Positions 43,114 through 53,198 are shown, numbered from the stretch's first letter. The stretch: DNA of 64,000 nt from Caulobacteraceae bacterium (GCA_947475415.1 CANJLH010000001.1:62001-126000), one strand, 5' to 3'. The notes: generated by a model from the sequence alone, not told the origin. Translations and numbers: made by a program.

Positions 43114-44088
43114 ATGACACAGCAGCCGGCCCAGGCGGTGAGTTATTCGCGCATCCTGATCATCAAGCTGTCCGCGCTTGGCGATTTCGTGCAGGCGTCG
43201 GGCGCCATCGAGGCCATCGCCAAGACCCATTGGGATGCCGATCTCACCTTGCTGACCACGCCGCCCTTCGAGGATCTGGCACGGTCGATGGGCTTTTTCA
43301 ACGACATCTGGACCGACGGGCGGCCCCGCTGGACCGATGTTGCGGCGGTGACGAGGCTGGTGCGGCGCATGGACCGGGCGCGGTTCGAGCTGGTCTACGA
43401 CCTGCAGTCCAACGACCGCACCAACCGCTATTTCCAGCTTTTGCGCCCCGATCCGCCCCAGTGGTGCGGCGCCGCCTGGGGGGCTAGCTTCCGCCACCCG
43501 CAGACCATGCGCCAGAACCGGCACATACAGGACGTGCTGGCCGAACAGCTGGCGCTGATGGGAATCAACGAGGTGCCGCGCCCCAGCCTGGCGTGGCTGA
43601 ATAGCGATGTGTCGCCCTTCGGCCTGCCACGGAATTACGCCCTGCTGGCGCCTGGCGGGGCGGCGCACCGGCCGGCCAAGCGTTGGCCCGCCTCATGCTA
43701 CGCTAGCCTGGCCAAGGCGCTGGCCATCGCCGGGATCACGCCGGTGATCCTGGGTCACGGCTCCGATGAGACCGCGCTGGCCGGCATGATACGGCTGACC
43801 GAGCCGGGCGCCGTTAACCTGGTCGGCCGCACCAGTTACGCTGATGTGGCGAGCCTGGCCCGCGGTGCGCGGATCGCAGTGGGCAATGACACCGGACCGA
43901 TGCAGATCGCCGCCGCCGCTGGCGTGCCGTCGCTGATCCTGTTCTCCGCAGAGAGCGACCCGGCCCTCAGCGCCCCTCGCGCCGCCCGTGAAGATCAGAG
44001 GGTGGAGACATTGCGGGTGAAGGACCTGAAAGAGCTCAACGTCGCCCAGGTAGCCGAACGGCTGCGCGGGTTCGGGCTTCCCATTTAA
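43114..44088 (+). CDS. Glycosyltransferase family 9 (heptosyltransferase-like)
   Basis: This is a 324-residue GT-B enzyme. Opening ILIIKLSALGDFVQASGAIEAI and the later YALLAPGGAAHRPAKRWPASCYASLA and VGNDTGPMQIAAAAGVPSLILF are the GT9 signatures for ADP-heptose-type donors. It would add a sugar to LPS core at the inner face of the membrane. It converges with the Zur-like gene, whose stop overlaps this stop by four bases. Confidence 0.9.
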   Translation: MTQQPAQAVSYSRILIIKLSALGDFVQASGAIEAIAKTHWDADLTLLTTPPFEDLARSMGFFNDIWTDGRPRWTDVAAVTRLVRRMDRARFELVYDLQSNDRTNRYFQLLRPDPPQWCGAAWGASFRHPQTMRQNRHIQDVLAEQLALMGINEVPRPSLAWLNSDVSPFGLPRNYALLAPGGAAHRPAKRWPASCYASLAKALAIAGITPVILGHGSDETALAGMIRLTEPGAVNLVGRTSYADVASLARGARIAVGNDTGPMQIAAAAGVPSLILFSAESDPALSAPRAAREDQRVETLRVKDLKELNVAQVAERLRGFGLPI

Positions 44089-44558
44089 GCGCGGCAGGCC
44101 TTGCAGCGGCCGTGCGCCTCCACCGCGATGTGGGCGGGGGTGAAGTCGCCGCGGGCCAGAATCGCATGCTCAACCGCCTGAGTGGGGGCGGCGAATTCCT
44201 CAGCGGCGCCGCAACAGTCGCAGATCAGGAACGACGGTGAATGGCCGGCCGCGTCCAGGTGGCAGGCGGTGTAGGCGTTCAGGCTGGCGATCCGGTGGGC
44301 GAGGCCCAGTGCCACCAAGGTGTCCAGCGCCCGATAGACCGTCGGCGGCGCGGTCTGGACGCCAGTCTTGAACTGGGCCAGCAGGTCATAGGCCTTGATC
44401 GGGCCTCCCGCTTCCAGCAGCAGCTCATAAGCCCGCTCGCGCTGGGCGGTCCAGCGCTGGCCGGCAGCGACGCACCGCGCCCGGCCGGCGCCGATGGCGG
44501 CGCGGACGGCGGCCTTGCTGGGTTTTGCGGACGCCTCATGGGCGCAGGCGGCGGACAT
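44085..44558 (-). CDS. Fur-family regulator, Zur-like
   Basis: This is a 157-residue metalloregulator. The winged helix is PPTVYRALDTLVALGLAHRI (about 72-91). Two CxxC pairs (ICDCC and CKACRA) build the structural zinc site, and the terminal Cys pair and LNAYTACHL are the Zur pattern rather than Fur or PerR. It represses zinc uptake genes when zinc is plentiful. No uptake operon is in the window. It follows the atypical SDR gene by 33 bp and may be co-transcribed. The zinc-ribbon gene at 39142 is a possible but unproven target. Confidence 0.86.
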   Translation of the reverse strand: MSAACAHEASAKPSKAAVRAAIGAGRARCVAAGQRWTAQRERAYELLLEAGGPIKAYDLLAQFKTGVQTAPPTVYRALDTLVALGLAHRIASLNAYTACHLDAAGHSPSFLICDCCGAAEEFAAPTQAVEHAILARGDFTPAHIAVEAHGRCKACRA

Positions 44559-44591
44559 GGCGGCGATCCTAGCCGCACCTGGACCGTCAGC

Positions 44592-45368
44592 CTAGAGCAC
44601 CGGCGATGCGCCCCCGTCCACATTTATGGCTACGCCGGAGATGTAGCTGCCCGCCTCGGAGGCCAGGAACAGGGCGGCGGCGGCGAACTCCTCGGCCCTG
44701 CCGACCCGGCCCACCGGAATCCGTCGGCCCTGCTCGGCCATCCAGGTGGCCCGCAGCCCATCGTCGGGGAAGCGCCGCACCCACTGGTCGCTCTCGATGA
44801 TCCCCACCATCAGGGCGTTGACCAGGATACCGTCTGCGGCGAACTCGCCGGCCAGGGCCTTGGTGATCGACATGCCCGCCGCGCGCGAGGCGGTGGTGGG
44901 CAGGCTTCCCGCCGCGGGCGCCTTGGCGCCGCTGGCCAGCACATTGATGATCCTGCCCCAGCCCTTGGCCCGCATCGCCGGGATCACCAACCGCGCCAGC
45001 CGCACATGGGCGAACACCTTCAGGTCGAAGTCCGCCTGCCAGACCGCGTCGGAGCTGGTGAGGAAGCCGCCCCCCGCCGCCTGGCCGGCGTTATTGACCA
45101 GGATGTCGATGGGGCCCAGCGCTCCGACGGCGCCGTCATGGGCCGCCTGGCAGCCCGCGGCGGTGGCCACATCGGCGCTAACCGCGACCACCTTGGCATT
45201 GGGCGCCTTGGCCCGCACCGCCTGCTCCGCGGCGGTCAGCGTCGCCGAATCACGGCTGACAAGGGCCACCGCGGCGCCGGCTTCGGCAAAGGCTTCGGCA
45301 GTGGCCAGGCCCAGGCCCTTGGAGCCGCCGGTGATCAGGGCCGTGCGTCCGGCAAGGGATAGCTGCAT
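44592..45368 (-). CDS. SDR-family protein with catalytic Tyr/Lys replaced
   Basis: This encodes 258 residues from ATG 45368 (GGAG seven bases upstream). Cofactor motif GGSKGLG and NNAG are present, and VDGG closes the chain. In the active-site helix the sequence is PTTASRAAGMSITK, so the catalytic Tyr position is Thr and the Lys is Arg. The usual SDR proton relay is therefore absent, as in some known atypical FabG-like subfamilies. It may bind NAD(P) and a ligand without classical reduction. It is divergent from sppA across 98 bp and is followed by the Zur-like gene. Confidence 0.87.
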   Translation of the reverse strand: MQLSLAGRTALITGGSKGLGLATAEAFAEAGAAVALVSRDSATLTAAEQAVRAKAPNAKVVAVSADVATAAGCQAAHDGAVGALGPIDILVNNAGQAAGGGFLTSSDAVWQADFDLKVFAHVRLARLVIPAMRAKGWGRIINVLASGAKAPAAGSLPTTASRAAGMSITKALAGEFAADGILVNALMVGIIESDQWVRRFPDDGLRATWMAEQGRRIPVGRVGRAEEFAAAALFLASEAGSYISGVAINVDGGASPVL

Positions 45369-45466
45369 TTTGACTCCAAATTCCGTGTGGTTGGCCGCGC
45401 GCCCTTTGAACGGCGCCCGCACCGCTATAGCGTGCCCGCGCACCCTATCGCGGCGGGACCCCGGAA

Positions 45467-47245
45467 ATGAAGCAGTTCATCATCACCATGGCTGGCGTGT
45501 TCGCAGGCCTGATGATCTTTCTGATCGGGGTGCCCTTCATCCTGATCACCGCCGCGGCCGGGGCGGCCAAGCCCCAGGCGACGCCGGCCCATGCGGTCCT
45601 CGCCTTGGACCTGCGCCAACCGATCACCGACCAGGACCCCACCAACCCCCTCGCAAGCCTTGGCCGGCGCTCGCTGTCGGTTATGACCGTAGTCGACGCC
45701 CTGCACAGGGCCGAGACCGACCCCCGCGTTAAGGCCGTGTTCGTGCGCCTACCCGAAGGCGGCATGGAGCCCGGCGCCGCCGAGGAGATGCGCCAGGCCC
45801 TCAAGCGGGTTCGCGCGGCCGGCAAGAGGGTGATCGCCCACAGCCAGGGACTCTATCCCTCCGGCGTGGTGGTGGCGACCTACATGCTGGGCGCATCCGC
45901 CGACGAGCTCTGGATGCAGCCCGGCGCCTCGTTCCAAGCCACCGGCCTCGCCAGCGAGGACATCTTCCTCAAGCGCGCTTTCGACAAATACGGCGTCAAG
46001 GCCGACTACGAGCAGCGCTATGAGTACAAGAACGCGGTCAATCCCTACCTTTATTCCGACTACACGCCGGCCCATCGCGAATCGAACCTGTCCTGGATGG
46101 GCTCGGTCTATCTGAACGCGGTCGCCGCCGCCGCGGCAGACCGGCGCAAGGATCCGGCTGCGCTGCGCGGCATCCTGGAGGCCGGCCCATACCTGGCCGA
46201 CGAAGCCCTGAAGGCCGGGCTGATCGACAAGGTAGGCCAGGTGCGCCAGGCCGAGGACGCGGCCAAGGCCGCGGCCGGCAAGGACGCCGAATTCATGAGC
46301 CTCGAGGATTATGACCATGCGCCCCATCCCCATGGCCGCGAATCGGGCCTGCCGGTGGTGGCTGTGGTGGAAGCGGAAGGCCCCATCGTCACCGGCCACG
46401 ATGGCGCGGCGAACCCGTTCAGCGGGGGCTCCACCGTCTTTTCCGACGACGTTTCCAAGGCGCTCTACGACGCGGCGGAGGACAACGACGTCAAGGCCAT
46501 CGTGTTCCGGGTCAATTCCCCCGGTGGGTCGGACACCGCCTCTGAACAGATCCTGGCCGGCGTGCGCGCAGCCAAGGCGGCGAAGAAACCGGTGGTCGTG
46601 AGCATGGGTACCTACGGCGCCTCTGGCGGCTACTGGATCGCCTCGGAAGCTTCGGCGATCATCGCCCAGCCCTCGACGCTGACCGGCTCCATCGGCGTGT
46701 TCGGCGGCAAATTCGCCATCGGCGACGCTCTGGCGCGGTTCGGGGTCGACATCCGCGAGACCAACGTGGGCTCTCCCTATGCCGGCGCCTTCGGTTCGGG
46801 CCGGGAGTTCACCGCCGCCGAACGTGCCGCATTCGCAGGCTGGATGGACCGCATCTACGGCAACTTCCTCGCCCGAGTGTCCGCCGGCCGCAAGCTGCCC
46901 CTGCAGCGGGTGGAGGAGATCGCCAAGGGCCGGGTCTGGACCGGCGCCCAGGCCCGCGAACTGGGGCTGGTGGACGAGGTGGGCGGCTTCTACCAGGCGG
47001 TGGAAAGGGCCAAAGCCCTGTCCGGCGTCACCGGCGAGGTGCGTCTTAAGCGCATGGCCTCGTCAGGCTCGCCGTTCGAGGCGCTGCAACGGGCGCTGGG
47101 GGTTCAAGCCACCTCGCTTCGGACGCTGGCGGCGGCGGCTTGGCTGATGGGCGATCCCAAGGCCCAGGCGGTGCTGGACCAGATGGTCGATGCCCGGCTT
47201 CGCGCCGAGGGCGCCACTGCCCTTGCGCCAAGGCCGTTCCACTAA
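45467..47245 (+). CDS. sppA: Signal peptide peptidase SppA, 67-kDa type
   Basis: This 592-residue inner-membrane protease has one N-terminal anchor (about 8-32) and two tandem ClpP-fold halves. The catalytic Lys is in the first half (RYEYKNAVNPYLY, about residue 188) and the Ser in the second (TYGASGGYW, about 388), the split arrangement of E. coli SppA. It degrades leftover signal peptides at the periplasmic face. It is monocistronic and converges on the aspartyl protease gene with six bases between stops. Confidence 0.93.
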   Translation: MKQFIITMAGVFAGLMIFLIGVPFILITAAAGAAKPQATPAHAVLALDLRQPITDQDPTNPLASLGRRSLSVMTVVDALHRAETDPRVKAVFVRLPEGGMEPGAAEEMRQALKRVRAAGKRVIAHSQGLYPSGVVVATYMLGASADELWMQPGASFQATGLASEDIFLKRAFDKYGVKADYEQRYEYKNAVNPYLYSDYTPAHRESNLSWMGSVYLNAVAAAAADRRKDPAALRGILEAGPYLADEALKAGLIDKVGQVRQAEDAAKAAAGKDAEFMSLEDYDHAPHPHGRESGLPVVAVVEAEGPIVTGHDGAANPFSGGSTVFSDDVSKALYDAAEDNDVKAIVFRVNSPGGSDTASEQILAGVRAAKAAKKPVVVSMGTYGASGGYWIASEASAIIAQPSTLTGSIGVFGGKFAIGDALARFGVDIRETNVGSPYAGAFGSGREFTAAERAAFAGWMDRIYGNFLARVSAGRKLPLQRVEEIAKGRVWTGAQARELGLVDEVGGFYQAVERAKALSGVTGEVRLKRMASSGSPFEALQRALGVQATSLRTLAAAAWLMGDPKAQAVLDQMVDARLRAEGATALAPRPFH

Positions 47246-47251
47246 GTGCCG

Positions 47252-48235
47252 TCATTCCCGCAGCGTAAACACCACCTCACGGCGGCCAAAATCCAGAGTC
47301 ACCGCCTCGAAGGCCCGCATCACATCCACGCCGATCAGGATGGCGGGGCGATCGCGTAGCTTCCAGAGGTCGAAGACGTGCAGGTCGGCGTAGGCCGCCA
47401 CCACGCGCCGCAGGGTGAGTCCGCCGATGTCGAGCCTGGGCAGCACACCCACCTCGCCCTCCGCCGTCTGGCCCGTGGCGCTGTAGAGCGGCGTGGTGTA
47501 GCGCCGCTCACGCGGATCGGAGTTGCGCGCGTCCACCGCCCGGCGGAGCGCCAGATTGGCCACCGTGCTCTGCGAGCCGGAATCCAGGAAAGCCGTCACC
47601 GGCCGCTTGGCCACATCGGCGGCGACAATGATCAATTGCCCGAACCGAAACCTCGCCGGGACCACCTCCTCGCGGTCGCTAATCCGGGTTTGCAGGCCCC
47701 CGTTGCGGCGCATGTCCAGCGGATTCAGGTCCTCGGCTCGTCGCCCGCCCGACGAAGATTCCATGCGTATCTCCCGCTTCAGGAAATCCAGCCGCACGCG
47801 CCGGTCGCGCAGTACGTCCACCCCGAGGAGGCCGTCGACACCCAGCCTTGAGCGGGGCAGCACGGGCGTATGGATATTCCGGGAGACGACGGCGCCTATC
47901 CGAAGTTCCGCCGCCAGGGCCATCTGCGCCGGCTCGGCGCCGGCGATGCCATGCACCTGCGCCGCTGGCAGAGGCGGCAGGTCCAGCGTCTCGGAAAGTT
48001 CTCGCGACACCACCGTGCGGTTGGCCCCGGTGTCGAGTACGAAGGCGAACGGACCCCGCCCGTTGATGAACACCGGCGCGGTGATCCGCCCGGCCAGGTC
48101 GGCGCCAGCGCCCACCGGATCGCCCGGCCCCGGCTGAGTGAGGTTGACCAGGATCGACGGCCGCGTCGCCGCGCAGCCGGCCAAAGCCGCCGCCGCCGCG
48201 CCCAGGGTCCGCCGGGTCCAGGATGCCTGACTCAT
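47252..48235 (-). CDS. Retropepsin-like aspartyl protease, probable lipoprotein
   Basis: This encodes about 327 residues from ATG 48235. The N-terminus has RR, a hydrophobic stretch and LAGC, so it is either a Tat-type or a lipoprotein signal (lipobox Cys about 21). Two DTG/DSG active-site motifs, FVLDTGANRTVVS (about 68) and FLDSGSQSTVAN (about 225), indicate a tandem retropepsin fold that forms the two-Asp site within one chain. It acts in the envelope. The substrate is unknown. It lies just beyond the terminator of the TonB receptor gene upstream on the same strand. Confidence 0.85.
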   Translation of the reverse strand: MSQASWTRRTLGAAAAALAGCAATRPSILVNLTQPGPGDPVGAGADLAGRITAPVFINGRGPFAFVLDTGANRTVVSRELSETLDLPPLPAAQVHGIAGAEPAQMALAAELRIGAVVSRNIHTPVLPRSRLGVDGLLGVDVLRDRRVRLDFLKREIRMESSSGGRRAEDLNPLDMRRNGGLQTRISDREEVVPARFRFGQLIIVAADVAKRPVTAFLDSGSQSTVANLALRRAVDARNSDPRERRYTTPLYSATGQTAEGEVGVLPRLDIGGLTLRRVVAAYADLHVFDLWKLRDRPAILIGVDVMRAFEAVTLDFGRREVVFTLRE

Positions 48236-48273
48236 CATCCCCCGCATCGCACGCACAGGCCCAGGCGCAAACG

Positions 48274-48301
48274 AAAAGGGCGGCGGATCGCTCCGCCGCC
48301 C
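48274..48301 (-). terminator. Intrinsic terminator after the large TonB receptor gene
   Basis: On the minus strand GGGCGGCGGA pairs with TCCGCCGCCC around GCGA (ten perfect pairs) and is followed by TTTTCGTTT. It lies 25 bp beyond the TonB-receptor stop and should end that transcript before the aspartyl protease gene. Confidence 0.88.
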
Positions 48302-48325
48302 CTGTATGTTGATCGCTTCAGCGGA

Positions 48326-51316
48326 CTAGAAGTTCGCAGTCACGCCCATGAACACCTTCCGGCCCAGCACGTCATAGGTCGGGTAGGTGTTTGGAGAGCC
48401 CGTTCCCGAGAGCCGATTGTTCACCAGCGGCGGATCCTTGTCGAACAGGTTGTTCACACCGCCACGCAGAGTGAACATGTCGCTCACATGCCACTGGGCC
48501 GACAGGTCGAAATAGCTTCGGGTCGGCAGGCGATGGTTAAACGCCGTGGTGGCGTTGCGCCCGATGGTCGGCTCGTTGGTGTCGGTCTCCAGCAGCGAAC
48601 CGCCGTAGTAGCGCCAGGCCAACGAAGCGGTCACATCCCAGGGCGTGGTCCAGGTGGTGCGGATCGTGTGGCGCCAATGCGGGTTCACCGTCTCGCATTG
48701 GGTGCCGAACAGGCCGGCGCAGTCATAGGCCGGATCGCCCGGCAGCGGCACGGTTGAGACTTTGGTCAGATAGGTGCCGAAGAAGTTGAACGAGAGCTTG
48801 CCTGCGTTGTCGAGGCCAATGTCTTCCAGGGGCAGATTGTAGCCTGCCTGTAAGTCGAACCCGGAGAACTTCTTGGCGCCGATATTGACATTGGTGCCGT
48901 TGATGTAACCGCCGGCCCCCACGGTGGTGCCGAACAATATACCGTTCTGCGCGCGCTTGATCTGACTGCAGAAGTCCGGATTGCCAGTGGTCAGGCACCG
49001 CTGAAGGATGACGCCCAGCGGAATGGAGCCGACCACGTCTTTCAGGTTGATCCGGTAGTAGTCAACGCTGGCCGTAAAGCCGCGGATGAATTTTGGCGTC
49101 GCGGTGAAGCCGACGGTGAAGGTCTTCGCCGTCTCAGGGGTAAGCGCCGCATTGCCGCCCGAGAGCACGGCGCACTGTCCGGATGGGCAGTTGGGAATGA
49201 CCCCGAATTGCGCCGGGGTGACACCAGTCAGGGCACACTGGGCCGGCGTCGCCGGACGCGGCGATCCCGCCGCGCAAGGGTCATCAGACACCTGGCTGGT
49301 GTTGGTGACCGTTTGCGGCGTGAACAGTTCGATCAGGCTCGGCGCGCGGATCGCCTTCTGGTAGGCGCCGCGGAAACGGATATCGCCCGTAGGCGCCCAG
49401 GCCAGGCCCAGCTTGTAGGTCTTGGCGGTATCGCCGGGCGAGTAGTTCGAAATCCGCCCGCCCACCTCGGCGGTCAGGTCCTCGATGAAGGACATGCCCT
49501 GCGCGATCGGAATTCGCGCTTCGCCGAAGAACTCGTTCACCTTGACGCTGTTGTTGATGGTCACCGAGGCGCCGCCAGCGCCGGAGAGATCGCCGCTCAG
49601 CTCAGCGGCATCCGGCGCATATTGCAGTTGGTCGCGGCGATGGTGGAAGCCGAAGGCCACGCCGACGCCGTCCTCAGCCCACGGCGACTTGACGCCGTAG
49701 TCGCCCAGATCGCCGTTGATCACCGCCTCGAAGATCCGTTCGGTGGTCGAGCCGCGCGAGGTTCCGGTGTTGTCCAGATAGGCCAATGCCGCCTGGGTGA
49801 CGCCGCCGTCGCGGAAGATGTTGTAGGGCACGCAGCTGCCGCCGGAGATGCAGACTGGTCCGTTCGGCCCCTGGATCACCTGCAGGGCGTTCTGGATGCG
49901 GGAAATGGCGAGGTAGTGCTGCTTCGCCTCATTGAAGGTGGTCCGATAGTACGACCCGTACACGTCATACTTCCAGGTATCAGCGATCGCCCCCTTCGCG
50001 CCAAGCACGGCGCGGTAGTTGGTGTGCTCGTAGAAGGTATCGCGGCCGCCGCCCTCAATGTTGCGCCGGCCGATCAACAGGTCCTTGCTGGAGCCAGCCG
50101 CGATGTCGGCTGCGGAGCAGCCGATCGCGCCGCGCTGCTGCGCGCTCATGAACGGATTGTTGCAATTGACCAGATAGCCGCCGGTCGGCGAGGCGCCAGA
50201 GCCCTGGAACAGGCCGCTGGGCGCGATCACCACATTGGTGCGGTCGTGCATGAAGCCGAATTCGGAATAGAGCTTGATGTGCTCGTTGATTTCATAATCG
50301 GCGAAATACCCCGCGTTGTAGCGGATGCTCTGCTGGATCAGATAGGCATAGGCGTTGGAGTTGAAGAACGGCGGCGGTGACGTGATCGTGTTTGCACTCC
50401 ATGGGACGAAATTGTTGCCGAGCACCGCGAACTGACCGCCCGCGCCCGACGACAGGAACAACTGGTTGGAGTTTGGTGACCCGGCGCAGCTCAGCACGCC
50501 TGTGGCGCTGGCCACCACCTGGCATGCGGCGTAATCGCGCTTGATCTGCGCCACCGGCTCCTGGTTGTGATAGGTGAAATAGGTGGTGATATTACCCTTG
50601 TCCTCTGGGGCGTTGACACCGAATGCGATGCTCACGTCGCGGGAATCGCCATCCCACACGTTCTTTTTCGGGCCCTTGACCTGGCGTGCAGCAAATAGGC
50701 CCTGAACAGTCTCATTGCCCTGACTGTGCTGATAGACCCCCGCCTGGGCGTCGATCTGCACGCCTTCAAAGCGGCGCTTCATCTTGAAGTTGACCACGCC
50801 GGCGATGGCGTCGGAACCGTAGATCGCTGAGGCGCCGCCGGTCAGCACCTCGACGCTTTCGATGAGCTGCGACGGGATCTGGTTGATATCCGGCGCCGGG
50901 TTGGAGTTACCGGTGTTGGGGTCGCCGACCCCAAGCCGGCGACCATCCACCAGCACCAGGGTTCGCTGCGGACCGAGGCCGCGCAGATCGACGGTTGAGA
51001 CCCCGCCCGGACCCTTCAGGGGGTTGGAGGTAGGAGAATAGCTGCCACCGTTGGAAGAAGAGTTCTGCGAAATCTGCGGCAGCTGGTTGAGGATGTCGAT
51101 CACGACCGGACGGCCGCCCAGGGTCACGTCCTGCGCCGTCGTGACCTGGATGGGGCTCACGCTGTTCAGGTTCGGTTGCGGAATCCGCGAGCCGGTGACG
51201 ACGATTTCTTCGACTTCGGTTCCCTGCGCGAGGGCGGGACTTACAAAGGCCGCCATGGCGGCGGCGCCGATCATCGAGGAAGCCAGCAGGCGTCCCCGCA
51301 TTGTGATGGTTTTCAA
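48326..51316 (-). CDS. TonB-dependent outer-membrane receptor
   Basis: This encodes 996 residues from TTG 51316, which has GGAGGG eight bases upstream; the ATG 15 bases later has none. A signal peptide (to PALA, residue about 30) precedes a TonB box (VEEIVVTGSRIP). The plug (about 40-165, LVDGRRLGVG and GASAIYGSDAIAGVVNF) and a long 22-strand barrel with a C-terminal Phe follow. It resembles the large oar-like receptors abundant in Caulobacteraceae and imports an unknown large ligand. The peptide importer genes lie upstream, so an oligopeptide ligand is possible. Confidence 0.92.
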   Translation of the reverse strand: MKTITMRGRLLASSMIGAAAMAAFVSPALAQGTEVEEIVVTGSRIPQPNLNSVSPIQVTTAQDVTLGGRPVVIDILNQLPQISQNSSSNGGSYSPTSNPLKGPGGVSTVDLRGLGPQRTLVLVDGRRLGVGDPNTGNSNPAPDINQIPSQLIESVEVLTGGASAIYGSDAIAGVVNFKMKRRFEGVQIDAQAGVYQHSQGNETVQGLFAARQVKGPKKNVWDGDSRDVSIAFGVNAPEDKGNITTYFTYHNQEPVAQIKRDYAACQVVASATGVLSCAGSPNSNQLFLSSGAGGQFAVLGNNFVPWSANTITSPPPFFNSNAYAYLIQQSIRYNAGYFADYEINEHIKLYSEFGFMHDRTNVVIAPSGLFQGSGASPTGGYLVNCNNPFMSAQQRGAIGCSAADIAAGSSKDLLIGRRNIEGGGRDTFYEHTNYRAVLGAKGAIADTWKYDVYGSYYRTTFNEAKQHYLAISRIQNALQVIQGPNGPVCISGGSCVPYNIFRDGGVTQAALAYLDNTGTSRGSTTERIFEAVINGDLGDYGVKSPWAEDGVGVAFGFHHRRDQLQYAPDAAELSGDLSGAGGASVTINNSVKVNEFFGEARIPIAQGMSFIEDLTAEVGGRISNYSPGDTAKTYKLGLAWAPTGDIRFRGAYQKAIRAPSLIELFTPQTVTNTSQVSDDPCAAGSPRPATPAQCALTGVTPAQFGVIPNCPSGQCAVLSGGNAALTPETAKTFTVGFTATPKFIRGFTASVDYYRINLKDVVGSIPLGVILQRCLTTGNPDFCSQIKRAQNGILFGTTVGAGGYINGTNVNIGAKKFSGFDLQAGYNLPLEDIGLDNAGKLSFNFFGTYLTKVSTVPLPGDPAYDCAGLFGTQCETVNPHWRHTIRTTWTTPWDVTASLAWRYYGGSLLETDTNEPTIGRNATTAFNHRLPTRSYFDLSAQWHVSDMFTLRGGVNNLFDKDPPLVNNRLSGTGSPNTYPTYDVLGRKVFMGVTANF

Positions 51317-51539
51317 GGTTAGAACCCTCCAGCTGTCGGCGCCGATGTCAGGCAGAGCGCGGATCAGCCCATTGTTGAGTAAAGGATCCCGTGGCGTAGC
51401 GTGGCCCGGTTACGACCTCTGTTACGGGCGTTACCCGCATACGGTCAACGGTCGAACTCGCCTCACACGCGCATTGGCCGCAACCTGTCGCATATCAGTC
51501 ACATATCGATTGACGTTGTAAGCGATCGGCAGCCCGAAC

Positions 51540-53198
51540 TCAGCCCGGCGCGCGGGCGCCCTGCAGGCAAAGGTATCGCGCCCGGTGATGGTCGATGATG
51601 TTGTCGACCCAACCCGTCACCCGCGGACTGACCAGATTCTTGTTCACCAGGAAATAGATCGGGGTAACCGACGCATCGCGAAGCATGACCGACTCCGCCT
51701 GTGCCAGGTACCCGGCCCGCACCTTGGCGTCCGGCTCATTGTCGGCCTTGGCCAAAAGGGCGTCGAACACAGGGCTGTTGTAGTCGCCGTAGTTCTGCGT
51801 GCCGGTGGTCGACTGCTGCAGATATAGGAAGCTCATGGCGTCGTTGAAATCGGCGACCCAGCCGGCGTCGGCGATCTCGAAGTCGCGGTTGCGGTAGGAA
51901 GCGTAGGCGATCTGGGTCTCGCTCTGCATCAGGTCGACGTGCACGCCAATCTCCTTCCAGTCGGCCTGGATCGCCGGCATGAACAGCATCGGATCGGGCG
52001 AATTGCGGTGCTTGATCACCGTATGCAGAGGATGATCGGGACCGTAACCCGCCTGGGCCAGCAGCACCCGGGCCGCGGCCTGACGGCGCGCCAGCGGCCA
52101 GTTCGCCCACACCGGCGGTCTCGCGGCCTGATAGTTGGCGACCCCGGGCGGCACGAAGGTGTAGGCCGCGACCTGCCCGCCGCGCAAAAGCTTGCCGGTG
52201 ATGAACTCCCGGTCGATGGCCATGGCCAGCGCCGTACGGACCCTTAGGTCCTGGAACGCCTTCACATGGCTGTTAAACGCCAGGTAGGCGAGGCCCAGAT
52301 AGGTGTGTGTGCGCACGTAGGCCGGCATCTGCTGGCGCGCGAAGGCGACGCGGTTGGACTGGATGTCGTCGTTGATGTCCAGCTCGCCGCGTTTAACCCG
52401 CCGCTCGCCGCTGATAGCGTCAGTGGTGGGATAGTAGCGGATCTCGTCCACGCAGACCTTGGCCGCGTCGTAGAAGCGCGGGTTCTTCACCGAGCGCACA
52501 TAGTCGCCCAGCCGCCATTCGACGATCTTGAACGGGCCGTTGCCGACGAAGTGGCCGGGCTGCACCCAGGCGTCGCCCCACTTCTCCACCACATGTTTCG
52601 GCACGGGATACATGGTCTGGTGCTTGGCCAGTTCCGGCAGGTAGGGCGCGGGGTGGGTGAGCCGGATCTCCAGAACCTTGGGGCTGAGCGCCCGCACCCC
52701 CAGGGTTTCTCCGGCGGCCTTGCCCTCGTTCACCGCCTGGGCGTTTTCGATAACATAGAGCAGCGACGCGTATTCCGACGCCGTTTGCGGGGCCATGATC
52801 CGGCGCAGGGCGAAGACGAAGTCGTCGGCGGTCACCGCGACCCCGTCCGACCACAGCGCGTCTCTGAGGTAGAAGGTCCAGACCCGGCCATCGGGGCTAG
52901 TGGTCCAGCGCTCGGCCATGCCGGGAATCGCGCGCCCCTCCGCGTCGTCTTGCACCAGCCCTATGATTGCGTCGGAGGCGATATTGTCCTCCCAGGTGCC
53001 GGTGATCTTGGCCGGGTCGAGGGTGGCCGGCTCCGCGCCGTTGCCCTTCAACAGGCAGACCTTGCCCGCCGGACAGGGTGGCCGGCCGGACTCGCGCGGC
53101 CCGCAACCGGCGACAAACAGGGCCGCAGCGGCGAGGACGCAGAGATTGCGCAGGCCGCGAACGGTCGTATCAATGAGACGAAGGCGCCACATGGACAT
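51540..53198 (-). CDS. oppA: Peptide ABC transporter substrate-binding lipoprotein
   Basis: This encodes 552 residues from ATG 53198 (ATG 53192 is also possible), with neither having a strong ribosome site. A lipoprotein signal ends at VAGC. The family-5 solute-binding fold is clear (GNGAEPATLDPAKITG, AERWTTSPDGRVWTFYLRDALWSDG, RRIMAPQTASEYAS). It delivers peptides to the OppBC permease. The gene is cut off from oppC by an opposite-strand gene (53205-53732) whose start is six bases from this start, so its promoter must lie inside that gene. Confidence 0.9.
   Translation of the reverse strand: MSMWRLRLIDTTVRGLRNLCVLAAAALFVAGCGPRESGRPPCPAGKVCLLKGNGAEPATLDPAKITGTWEDNIASDAIIGLVQDDAEGRAIPGMAERWTTSPDGRVWTFYLRDALWSDGVAVTADDFVFALRRIMAPQTASEYASLLYVIENAQAVNEGKAAGETLGVRALSPKVLEIRLTHPAPYLPELAKHQTMYPVPKHVVEKWGDAWVQPGHFVGNGPFKIVEWRLGDYVRSVKNPRFYDAAKVCVDEIRYYPTTDAISGERRVKRGELDINDDIQSNRVAFARQQMPAYVRTHTYLGLAYLAFNSHVKAFQDLRVRTALAMAIDREFITGKLLRGGQVAAYTFVPPGVANYQAARPPVWANWPLARRQAAARVLLAQAGYGPDHPLHTVIKHRNSPDPMLFMPAIQADWKEIGVHVDLMQSETQIAYASYRNRDFEIADAGWVADFNDAMSFLYLQQSTTGTQNYGDYNSPVFDALLAKADNEPDAKVRAGYLAQAESVMLRDASVTPIYFLVNKNLVSPRVTGWVDNIIDHHRARYLCLQGARAPG

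Noticed and set aside
49208..50380. 390-codon open frame on the plus strand
   Set aside because: Antisense to the large TonB receptor; no recognisable motif.
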